A stretch of 5,317 bases of DNA, from assembly GCA_023245385.1 (NCBI GenBank), contig JAHFKM010000057.1, positions 1 through 5,317 on the forward strand, read 5' to 3'. The notes beneath the pieces were generated by a model, which saw only the letters and a program-made list of their open reading frames with translations, made no database searches and was not told the origin of the DNA. Below are positions 1 through 5,024 of this stretch, in pieces (position 1 is the stretch's first letter; each line of letters opens with the position of its first letter). Source of the DNA: an archaeon (GTDB lineage: Archaea > Nanobdellota > Nanobdellia > SCGC-AAA011-G17 > GW2011-AR18). The translations under genes and the position numbers were made by a program.

Positions 1-112
1 AGGCGACTCCTACACGAATAGTGTTGTACTCTGCGATAATAGGGAAGGTGATAAGAATAATAACGATAGCGATTAAAAGAAATAATTGGCCTTTTTTATT
101 CCACCTCTTCAT
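1..112 (-). CDS. N-terminus of a pilin-like or membrane-anchored protein (partial)
   Basis: The reading frame starts at the ATG whose first base is 112 and is open to the left edge, giving 37 residues. It begins MKRWNKKGQLFLLIAIVI, followed by more hydrophobic residues to about residue 26 and then a polar stretch. A short basic n-region, then G-Q, then a single hydrophobic helix is the pattern of archaeal class III (prepilin-peptidase) signal sequences, which would be cut between Gly8 and Gln9. The acidic residue usual at +5 of true pilins is missing, so a simple N-terminal anchor is equally possible. An in-frame TAA lies at 128-130 with no other ATG between, and a TATA-like box sits about 29 nt upstream, so the start is well supported. 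The body of the protein is outside the window and its function cannot be named. Confidence 0.7.
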   Translation of the reverse strand, partial: MKRWNKKGQLFLLIAIVIILITFPIIAEYNTIRVGVA

Positions 113-137
113 AAGAGTGCATGAGGATTATTCCGGC

Positions 138-144
138 TTAAATA
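138..144 (-). promoter_or_regulatory. TATA-like box for the left-edge gene
   Basis: On the minus strand this reads TATTTAA within ACATATTTAAGCC. Its centre is about 29 nt upstream of the ATG at 112. That places transcription start within a few bases of the start codon, so the leader would be absent or very short. No Shine-Dalgarno sequence is seen. Confidence 0.5.
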
Positions 145-183
145 TGTTTCGACAGGTTGAAGCTTATTGAATTTTTTTTTGGG

Positions 184-231
184 GTAATTGTTCAGGATCC
201 TGAAGCAACCTTTAAGATCCTGAACAATTAC
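184..231. repeat. 16-bp perfect inverted repeat with an internal 14-bp palindrome
   Basis: GTAATTGTTCAGGATC (184-199) is the exact reverse complement of 216-231, with a 16-nt spacer. Inside it, TTCAGGATCCTGAA (191-204) is itself a perfect palindrome, and GATCCTGAA occurs twice as a direct repeat (196-204 and 216-224), 20 bp apart, about two helical turns. The block lies 17 nt upstream of the nucleotidyltransferase-like relic. A T9G4 tract (172-184) precedes it. The T-run is on the wrong side of the stem for an intrinsic terminator in either direction. It may be an operator for the decayed module, a mobile-element end, or a structured RNA. The sequence shows the symmetry only, not the role. 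Confidence 0.85.
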
Positions 232-248
232 AAGAGTTTAAAGTAGAC

Positions 249-535
249 ATGGAAATTAAATTTATTGAAAACAGAATTGAATTTGAAAAAGAACTTAACA
301 CCCTCGATTAACAGGCAATAGAATTTACTTCAATTCTAAATAAGCCCAGCATAAGATACGTTATCCTCTCCAGTTATGTTACTATTCTTTTCTGGCGCAA
401 TCGCGCATCTGAAAACATTGATCTTATTCTTAAAAAAATCTACCAAAAAAAATTCGACCAACTCTCCTCCAAGAGTTCGCTAGAAAACTTAAAATAGAAG
501 CTTCACTAAACAGCCTTAACCATGGAAATACCTGA
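249..535 (+). pseudogene. Decayed nucleotidyltransferase-like gene (pol-beta superfamily, toxin-like)
   Basis: From ATG 249 the frame reads MEIKFIENRIEFEKELNTLD, then a TAA stop (309-311). It then resumes in the same frame through IRYVILSSYVTILFWRNRAS and ENIDLILKK. This matches my memory of archaeal nucleotidyltransferase-like proteins of the form 'YVIVSGYVAILFGR..-.EDID'. Compared with that pattern, the glycine is Ser (AGT, 372-374), the second glycine is Trp (TGG, 393-395) and the first catalytic Asp is Asn (AAC, 414-416); only the later Asp (420-422) remains. Near 462-467, in a CTCTCC tract, a two-base shift into another frame continues the protein plausibly as LQEFARKLKIEASLNSLN, to a TGA at 533-535. 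At about 95 residues it is also much shorter than the roughly 200 I would expect. Stop, frameshift, active-site loss and truncation together indicate a pseudogene. The family call rests on memory of the motif. Confidence 0.6.
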
Positions 536-717
536 TTTTGATTTAGAAGAACTGAAAGCGGCGAAAGAAAAAAACCTTAAAGACCGACTCAAATTTATTG
601 ATCAGTACGCTGAGTAGGTAAAAAAAACTCCAAACAAAGAATGGAGTAAACAACAAAAGAAACTCTTTTCCAAAACACTTTGAAAATCTTTATAAAGCAG
701 GCTCTACAAAAGTCTAA
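522..717 (+). pseudogene. Decayed small partner gene with a WSKQQ motif (antitoxin-like)
   Basis: ATG 522 opens MEIPDFDLEELKAAKEKN followed by LKDRLKFIDQYAE and a TAG stop at 615-617. The same frame then continues VKKTPNKEWSKQQKKLF to a TGA at 681-683. I recall small archaeal proteins next to such nucleotidyltransferases with the arrangement '...FIxxYAEW(V/L)KKTPNxEWSxQQ'. In that light TAG replaces a Trp codon (TGG) by one G-to-A change. After about 669 another frame carries HFENLYKAGSTKV to a TAA at 715-717, which may be the shifted tail. The start overlaps the end of the upstream relic, as in a coupled gene pair. The promoter of the next gene lies inside this tail, so the region no longer needs to code. 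If it were intact it could be a 31-residue peptide, which I consider less likely. Confidence 0.55.
689..696 (+). promoter_or_regulatory. TATA box for the 490-residue protein
   Basis: TTTATAAA is centred about 28 nt upstream of the ATG at 721, with an A-rich stretch just before it that could serve as a BRE. Transcription would begin at or next to the start codon. The box lies inside the tail of the preceding gene relic. Confidence 0.65.
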
Positions 718-720
718 GTA

Positions 721-2193
721 ATGAAAAAAGAAAAAAAAATCTTCACCACAGAAGAAATTGATGAAAAACTCAAACAACTTAGTGAAGATGAAAATAAAAA
801 GAATTTTCTCAAACACCTTTACAAAGACGAAGACTATAAAAAACTCAGAAAAAAAATCGTCAAAGACTACGCACAACTCATCCTAAAAAAACCAGTAGAA
901 AACTACGAACTCGTTTACGACTCCCTCTCAGAAGGACTAGAACCAATCTACTACTGGATCCTAGACTTCATGAGAGACGCAAGCCCAGGAGGATTAGGAT
1001 TAAACGTCTTCAAAGGACCGGAAGAATTCGAAGCATCAGTAAGCTCAGGCTACTTTGGAGAAATTGGACAACGATCAAGCTTAATGCAACAAAAAGCAGG
1101 AGAATACCTCGGAGCAATCAACCAAGTTATCAAATCCATTCTCAACCTCATTTATGATCTCAACGAATTCAAAATAAGACTCGACATCTATGAACAACTT
1201 AGATCACCAGAAACAAAAGAAGGAGCACTCTACTCACTCAAAGCACTCTGGATGGACACAGTAGACTCAAAAAAAGGAAGAGGAAGTATAAACCTCCTCG
1301 CACAAGACCTACAATTCTACACCCTCAGAGACGCCTTCTTCTACATCCAAAACGAAGAACGAATCAAAGACCTCGACCTCAACGAACGCGTAAGAAACCT
1401 TCTCAGAATAAAACTCAAAGACTTCACTCACTGGCTGGAAAAAAGCGAACAAGAAATCAGAAAAAGATACAACGTAGAACGCGCCTACCTCAGATCCCAA
1501 GCAGGATCACTCAAACTCTACGCAGGATGGGCAAAACCCTACCTCAAAGCAGCACAAAAACTCAAAATGAAAGAATTTAACATGCCAGATATTGTTAACT
1601 CTTTCAGCAACATTGAAATAAAAATAAGTCTCCTCGGAGAAAAACAAGTCACCCCAGACCCAGCAAAAATTCATCCCTCCTTCAAAGACATCAAACTCGA
1701 TACAAACTACTCAAAAGTTATTGTTGTTGACATGGACTTTCGCGGTGTCCCCTCAGCAATAACAACCCAAGGAGGAAGACAATACGTCCACGGAGGAAGA
1801 GCAGAAATAAAATTCAAAGCCTACGCACTCGACGACACAGAAATCGCAGTCTTAAAAGCAAGAGAACTCTACGAAGATATGGATCTCGTTGACACCTGGG
1901 TAGAAACAAGCATGGACGAACTTCAAGCAGAAATAGATGACTACCTCAACCCAAAAAAAGAAGAAACAAAAATACCAACACACCCACCCATCGAATGGCC
2001 ACTCCAAGGAACGCTCAAAGGATTCAAAGAAATGTTCGGACCACTCACCGATCTCGCTCAACTTCTCAAACCAAGCCCCCCAAAAGAACTGATCCAACAA
2101 GACCTTAAAGAACACACAATCAAAAGTGCAAAAGGAGCATTAGGAATTCTTTACACAGTCTACAAAAAATCACACGGCATGATCACACCCTAA
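721..2193 (+). CDS. Unrecognised 490-residue cysteine-free soluble protein
   Basis: I do not recognise this family with confidence; I have an impression of similar uncharacterised proteins in DPANN archaea. It has no signal peptide or membrane helix. Residues 1-50 are highly charged and helical. Residues 86-130 form a Gly/Ser-rich linker-like part (SPGGLGLNVFKG, SSGYFGEIGQRSS). Residues 130-290 are predominantly helical with many Arg/Lys-Glu pairs, and include WMDTVDSKKGRGSINLLAQ (177-195) and LKLYAGWAKPYLKAA (264-278), which look like conserved blocks. Residues 295-366 look strand-rich (KVIVVDMDFRGVPS, GGRQYVHGGRAEIKFKAYAL). Residues 370-410 form an acidic helix and 410-455 are Pro-rich. There is not one cysteine. 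No catalytic signature stands out, so a structural or scaffolding role is only a guess. ATG 721 is supported by the TATA spacing. Wobble positions favour A and C. The gene is monocistronic and convergent with the guanylate kinase. Confidence 0.9.
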   Translation: MKKEKKIFTTEEIDEKLKQLSEDENKKNFLKHLYKDEDYKKLRKKIVKDYAQLILKKPVENYELVYDSLSEGLEPIYYWILDFMRDASPGGLGLNVFKGPEEFEASVSSGYFGEIGQRSSLMQQKAGEYLGAINQVIKSILNLIYDLNEFKIRLDIYEQLRSPETKEGALYSLKALWMDTVDSKKGRGSINLLAQDLQFYTLRDAFFYIQNEERIKDLDLNERVRNLLRIKLKDFTHWLEKSEQEIRKRYNVERAYLRSQAGSLKLYAGWAKPYLKAAQKLKMKEFNMPDIVNSFSNIEIKISLLGEKQVTPDPAKIHPSFKDIKLDTNYSKVIVVDMDFRGVPSAITTQGGRQYVHGGRAEIKFKAYALDDTEIAVLKARELYEDMDLVDTWVETSMDELQAEIDDYLNPKKEETKIPTHPPIEWPLQGTLKGFKEMFGPLTDLAQLLKPSPPKELIQQDLKEHTIKSAKGALGILYTVYKKSHGMITP

Positions 2194-2203
2194 TCCCTTA
2201 ATT

Positions 2204-2290
2204 CTACTTTTTTGCTACTTCAGTTAAATAATCTTTTAATTTACTATACTCATTAAATAAAATACTTCCTTTTCTAAAATACCTAACACA
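2204..2290 (-). other. Possible frameshifted C-terminal tail of the guanylate kinase
   Basis: Directly after the kinase stop, in the neighbouring frame, an open stretch reads CVRYFRKGSILFNEYSKLKD then YLTEVAKK and a TAG at 2204-2206. The in-frame TGA at 2291-2293 bounds it upstream, and it has no start codon of its own. A one-base shift between about 2284 and 2291 would join it to the kinase, giving about 208 residues, close to the 207 of E. coli Gmk. The composition is protein-like, but the stretch is short and AT-rich, so chance is a real alternative. Confidence 0.3.
2208..2213 (+). terminator. T-tract terminator after the 490-residue protein
   Basis: TTTTTT starts 14 nt after the TAA stop (2191-2193), with no stem before it. 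Archaeal RNA polymerase commonly stops at such short T-runs. The assignment rests on position and composition only. Confidence 0.45.
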
Positions 2291-2828
2291 TCACACTAAT
2301 AAGTTTCTCTGCATTTTTTGGAATCGCTTTCTTAGTCCCAGACGTAGCAATCACATAATCAAAATTCTTCCTCTCTCTTAATTCACTCACTGACTCCTTC
2401 AAACGAAGATCCACATCCACTTCTTTTCTCTCCAACAATCTTTTTTGTAAGGTCGCTTTATTTACTTTCAAAAAAATATAGACTGCTTTAATCCCCGCCT
2501 TCTTCAACTTCAAGGCACCCTGCACATCAATAATTTTTATCACATCCTTCCCCTCATCAATTGGCTTGAATGACTCCAACCCAGTACCATACAAATGCCC
2601 ATACACCTCGCTGAACTCTAAGAACTCACCTTCCTCAACTTTTTTTAAAAAATGCTTTTTATCAATAAAAAAATAATCGTAACCATCAACCTCTTCATCT
2701 CTTGGACTTCTTGTCGTGAAAGAGATAGCTCTCACTATATTCAAACGATGCTTCAAAATATACTCCACTAAAACAGATTTACCAGAACCACTCACCCCAG
2801 AAACAATAAAGATCTTTCCCTTTTGCAT
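2283..2828 (-). CDS. gmk: Guanylate kinase (GMP kinase)
   Basis: The product transfers phosphate from ATP to GMP, giving GDP for nucleic-acid and GTP supply in the cytoplasm. The 181 residues show the P-loop GVSGSGKS (11-18, Val in place of the usual Pro), and the GMP-binding set Ser36, Arg40 and Arg43 in SFTTRSPR, Tyr52, Glu71 in FLEF, Tyr80 and Thr82 in YGT, and Asp101 in DVQGA. The lid (ERKEVDVDLRLKES, 133-146) keeps two Arg but is about three residues shorter than in E. coli. The ATG at 2828 is preferred over the in-frame GTG at 2834 because a TATA-like box is centred 27 nt upstream. The protein ends soon after the DYVI strand, without the usual C-terminal helix tail; see the possible frameshift remnant at 2204-2290. 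The gene is divergent from a membrane-protein gene and convergent with the unknown 490-residue gene. The GMP-site residues make other P-loop kinases such as PhnN unlikely. Confidence 0.9.
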   Translation of the reverse strand: MQKGKIFIVSGVSGSGKSVLVEYILKHRLNIVRAISFTTRSPRDEEVDGYDYFFIDKKHFLKKVEEGEFLEFSEVYGHLYGTGLESFKPIDEGKDVIKIIDVQGALKLKKAGIKAVYIFLKVNKATLQKRLLERKEVDVDLRLKESVSELRERKNFDYVIATSGTKKAIPKNAEKLISVMC

Positions 2829-2851
2829 AAACACAAGATAAAAATACCAAG

Positions 2852-2858
2852 TTAAATA
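2852..2858 (-). promoter_or_regulatory. TATA-like box for the guanylate kinase
   Basis: The minus strand reads TATTTAA, centred 27 nt upstream of the ATG at 2828. This spacing decides between the two possible starts: transcription would begin near 2829-2832, leaving little or no room for the GTG at 2834. Confidence 0.5.
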
Positions 2859-2875
2859 GTTTCCCCCATAAGAAA

Positions 2876-2881
2876 TTTATA
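2876..2881 (+). promoter_or_regulatory. TATA box for the membrane protein
   Basis: TTTATA, preceded by AAGAAA as a possible BRE, is centred about 25 nt upstream of the ATG at 2904, which suggests a leaderless transcript. Between box and start lies the block CCCCAACCCC (2891-2900), shared with the promoter at 4994. Confidence 0.6.
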
Positions 2882-2903
2882 CTAGCTCTTCCCCAACCCC
2901 ACT

Positions 2904-3281
2904 ATGAGAAACTCCCACATCTTCTTTCGTTTCAGCATTCCTTTTATCCTCACCCTTATTTTCTTACGCCTAACACTCTTCTTCTTTCCAAACGCGAACG
3001 TTTATTTTTTAGGACAGAATATCCACCACTTCTATACTGGAACATTCTTCCTTCTCCTCACCCTCCCCTTCCTCATCTTCAACTTTCTCCCAAAAACAAA
3101 AAAAATCGCACTCATTCTTACAGGAATCTTTGTCGCAGTCATCCTCGATGAATTCGTTTACCTCATCTTCACAAAAGGAACAGACCAAAGCTACTTTACC
3201 TTCACCTCTTTTTACGGAATGATCTTCTTCGCAATATTCATCTTAATATACTATCTTCTTCTTTCTAAATTCTCCTCATAA
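2904..3281 (+). CDS. Small four-helix membrane protein with HH and DE motifs
   Basis: This 125-residue protein has four hydrophobic segments at about residues 8-28, 43-62, 67-89 and 103-121. Its most striking features are the paired residues in or near the membrane: IHHFYTG (40-46) just before helix 2, and LDEF (81-84) in helix 3. GTDQSYF (92-98) follows in the loop before helix 4. I recall uncharacterised archaeal and bacterial membrane proteins with a similar 'IHH..(T/I)G ... LDE' spacing, which I cannot name. Charged or metal-binding residues in such helices could mean an enzyme or a metal site, but this is inference. ATG 2904 fits the TATA spacing. Short Lys-rich loops are consistent with an integral cytoplasmic-membrane protein. 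Its TAA stop overlaps the 3' end of elp3 by six bases on the opposite strand, and it is divergent from the guanylate kinase gene. Confidence 0.85.
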   Translation: MRNSHIFFRFSIPFILTLIFLRLTLFFFPNANVYFLGQNIHHFYTGTFFLLLTLPFLIFNFLPKTKKIALILTGIFVAVILDEFVYLIFTKGTDQSYFTFTSFYGMIFFAIFILIYYLLLSKFSS

Positions 3282-4940
3282 AAAGCTCTTACTCATATAC
3301 GGACCATCTTTCTCATAACCTAACTTTCTATAATACTCCTTTACCCCAATCCCTGAAATCACTATCATCTTCCTCTTCCCATACTTTTTAGCAATACGCT
3401 CAGCCTCTTCCATCAAGCGCTTTCCAAACCCCTTATGTTGCAAACTCTCTTCTTCCTTCTTTCCCAACTGTACAGCATCAGAATAAATATGCAACTCCCT
3501 CACCATCGCAGTATCCTCAGTAATTTCCTTTCTCAAAAACTCTGAAGGAAACCTTACACGACAATACCCAACAATCTTATCTTCCCCTTCAAAACTAATA
3601 AAAAATTCCCTCCCCCCACTCGCTTCATACTCTCTCACTTCCAATTCTACATTTTTAATTTTTCTTGTCCCAACTTCCCTACACCGAATACACCTACACT
3701 TACTCCCTTCTTTATTACTTATCTTTTCAATCTCCTGCCTTAAATTAGTTTTAATTGGACCAGCATCAATCACCGTACTCGCAATATCCCTCTGCACACG
3801 CATAATACGAACATATTCAGGAACAAATTTTTTAAACTCCGCAATCGTTCTTGCAACCTCTTCAACAGTAATTTCCCTATAACACCCTCGTTTCCATAAT
3901 TCATGCAATGGTGTTCCCTTAATCACCAAACACGGATAGATCTTTAACATGTCCGGCCTGTACTCTGGATTTTCAAATAAAACTTTTAACCCCTCTAAAT
4001 CTTTCTCACTGGAAGAATTAGGCAAACCAAGCATATAATGCGCATTAATTTTAAATCCCAAATCTTTTAAAATTTTAATACACTCTTTTGTATCTTCAAT
4101 TGTGTGCCCCCTGTTAAGCCCTTTAATAACATCCTCAAAAACTGTTTGCACACCCACTTCTACCCTCGTGCACCCTTGCCTAAGCATTTCATTCCCCTCT
4201 TCTACCTTTCCCCAATCAGGCTTTGTTTCAATTGTTAATCCAATACAACGAATCTTTGACCTTTCATTTCTCTCCTGCTCCCTCTCCAAACTTGAAGATT
4301 GCTTTAACTCTTTTATTTTCCTTTGAATCCTTCCTGATCTCTGCTCATCTTTAATAGACCCAGGCAACTCAAAAAACTCTTTGAACTTCTCATACTCAAA
4401 CTCACCCTCCTTGAAAAACATTTCAGAAAAATCATTCATCGCCTTAAAAATATTCATCACAAAATCATCCTGATACTCTTTCAAAAATGATGGAAAAGTC
4501 CCGCCTTGAATAATAACATCACACTTTTCAGGAATTCTCCCAAGAAGAATATACTGTTCAAGTCTGTTAAAAACAATAAGATACGGATCATACCCCGCCC
4601 TCACAGCACGCATCGTCGAAGGCTCATGCCCAGTATAACTCTGCGGAACATCCCCAAAAAAAGAATCAGGACCACCAGGACAAAAAATACACTTTCCATG
4701 CTTACACGCAAAAGGAGCAGACATCACAGCAACAGGAAAAACACCAGAAGCAGATCTTGCTGGTTTAGTAATTAACAACTTCGCATACTTTTTTCTTTCT
4801 TCACTAGACAATTCATTCAAGATCTCAATATTCGTAAACATCTTCTTCAATTTAAATTTTTTAGAAATCCCAGCCTTTACTTTCTCTACATCCTTATTTT
4901 CATCCAACCCTATTAAAAGTTCCTGAATTACTTCTTTCAT
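3276..4940 (-). CDS. elp3: tRNA uridine-34 modifying enzyme Elp3 (radical SAM plus GNAT acetyltransferase)
   Basis: Elp3 uses acetyl-CoA and S-adenosylmethionine to build the carboxymethyl group on wobble uridine of tRNA; in archaea it acts without the other Elongator subunits. The 554 residues are complete. The radical-SAM cluster is CKHGKC..C with Cys79, Cys84 and Cys87, followed by PGGPDS and GHEPSTMRAVRAGYDPY. Further blocks are QGGTFPS (145-151), IETKPD (237-242), EVGVQT (261-266), LNRGHT (275-280), HYMLGLP (301-307), RVQRDI (381-386) and the Cys-rich CRCIRCREVG (415-424). The GNAT domain has VRELHIY (480-486), the acetyl-CoA loop QHKGFGKRLM (501-510) and GIGVKEYYRKLGY (530-542). ATG 4940 is chosen because a TATA box sits 25 nt upstream; a TTG start at 4988 would add 16 residues that do not look conserved. 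No T-run terminator follows the stop. The gene is divergent from the right-edge gene. Confidence 0.97.
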   Translation of the reverse strand: MKEVIQELLIGLDENKDVEKVKAGISKKFKLKKMFTNIEILNELSSEERKKYAKLLITKPARSASGVFPVAVMSAPFACKHGKCIFCPGGPDSFFGDVPQSYTGHEPSTMRAVRAGYDPYLIVFNRLEQYILLGRIPEKCDVIIQGGTFPSFLKEYQDDFVMNIFKAMNDFSEMFFKEGEFEYEKFKEFFELPGSIKDEQRSGRIQRKIKELKQSSSLEREQERNERSKIRCIGLTIETKPDWGKVEEGNEMLRQGCTRVEVGVQTVFEDVIKGLNRGHTIEDTKECIKILKDLGFKINAHYMLGLPNSSSEKDLEGLKVLFENPEYRPDMLKIYPCLVIKGTPLHELWKRGCYREITVEEVARTIAEFKKFVPEYVRIMRVQRDIASTVIDAGPIKTNLRQEIEKISNKEGSKCRCIRCREVGTRKIKNVELEVREYEASGGREFFISFEGEDKIVGYCRVRFPSEFLRKEITEDTAMVRELHIYSDAVQLGKKEEESLQHKGFGKRLMEEAERIAKKYGKRKMIVISGIGVKEYYRKLGYEKDGPYMSKSFL

Positions 4941-4962
4941 CAAAAAAAGAACATTAAAAGAC

Positions 4963-4968
4963 TTATAA
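4963..4968 (-). promoter_or_regulatory. TATA box for elp3
   Basis: The minus strand reads TTATAA in GGATTATAAGTC, centred about 25 nt upstream of the ATG at 4940. The box lies inside the possible longer reading frame starting at TTG 4988, which argues against that longer start. Confidence 0.6.
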
Positions 4969-4993
4969 TCCTTTTCCTTCAAAAACAATCATC

Positions 4994-5000
4994 TTTAAAA
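4994..5000 (+). promoter_or_regulatory. TATA-like box for the right-edge gene
   Basis: TTTAAAA is centred 28 nt upstream of the ATG at 5025. The stretch between contains seven C, AA, then four C directly before the ATG (5012-5024). This includes the same CCCCAACCCC block seen before the gene at 2904. Confidence 0.55.
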
Positions 5001-5024
5001 ATTCTTACAAACCCCCCCAACCCC

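Noticed and set aside
184..231. Inverted repeat as an intrinsic terminator
   Set aside because: The T-run lies before the stem on the plus strand and appears as A's on the minus strand, so it does not follow a hairpin in either direction.
237..242. TTTAAA as a TATA box for the nucleotidyltransferase relic
   Set aside because: It is centred only about 10 nt before ATG 249, too close compared with the 25-29 nt seen for all other genes here.
615..617. TAG as pyrrolysine or programmed readthrough
   Set aside because: The same relic region also has TAA and TGA breaks and frameshifts, and an intact gene (guanylate kinase) ends with TAG, so simple decay is more likely.
595..2115. Minus-strand open frames opposite the 490-residue gene (595-876, 1309-1500, 1852-2115)
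   Set aside because: Their Phe/Val-rich translations are what A/C-rich plus-strand codons give on the opposite strand; no promoters or motifs support them.
4102..4775. Plus-strand open frames opposite elp3 (4102-4326 and 4506-4775)
   Set aside because: They mirror the strongly conserved elp3 coding sequence on the other strand and have no protein-like features of their own.
4941..4988. Longer elp3 start at TTG 4988 (16 more residues)
   Set aside because: A well-placed TATA box lies within the extension, the start is TTG, and the added residues do not resemble known Elp3 N-termini.
5012..5024. G-quadruplex on the template strand at the C-block
   Set aside because: Only two G-runs (seven and four) are present, so a stable single-strand quadruplex with four separate runs is not supported.
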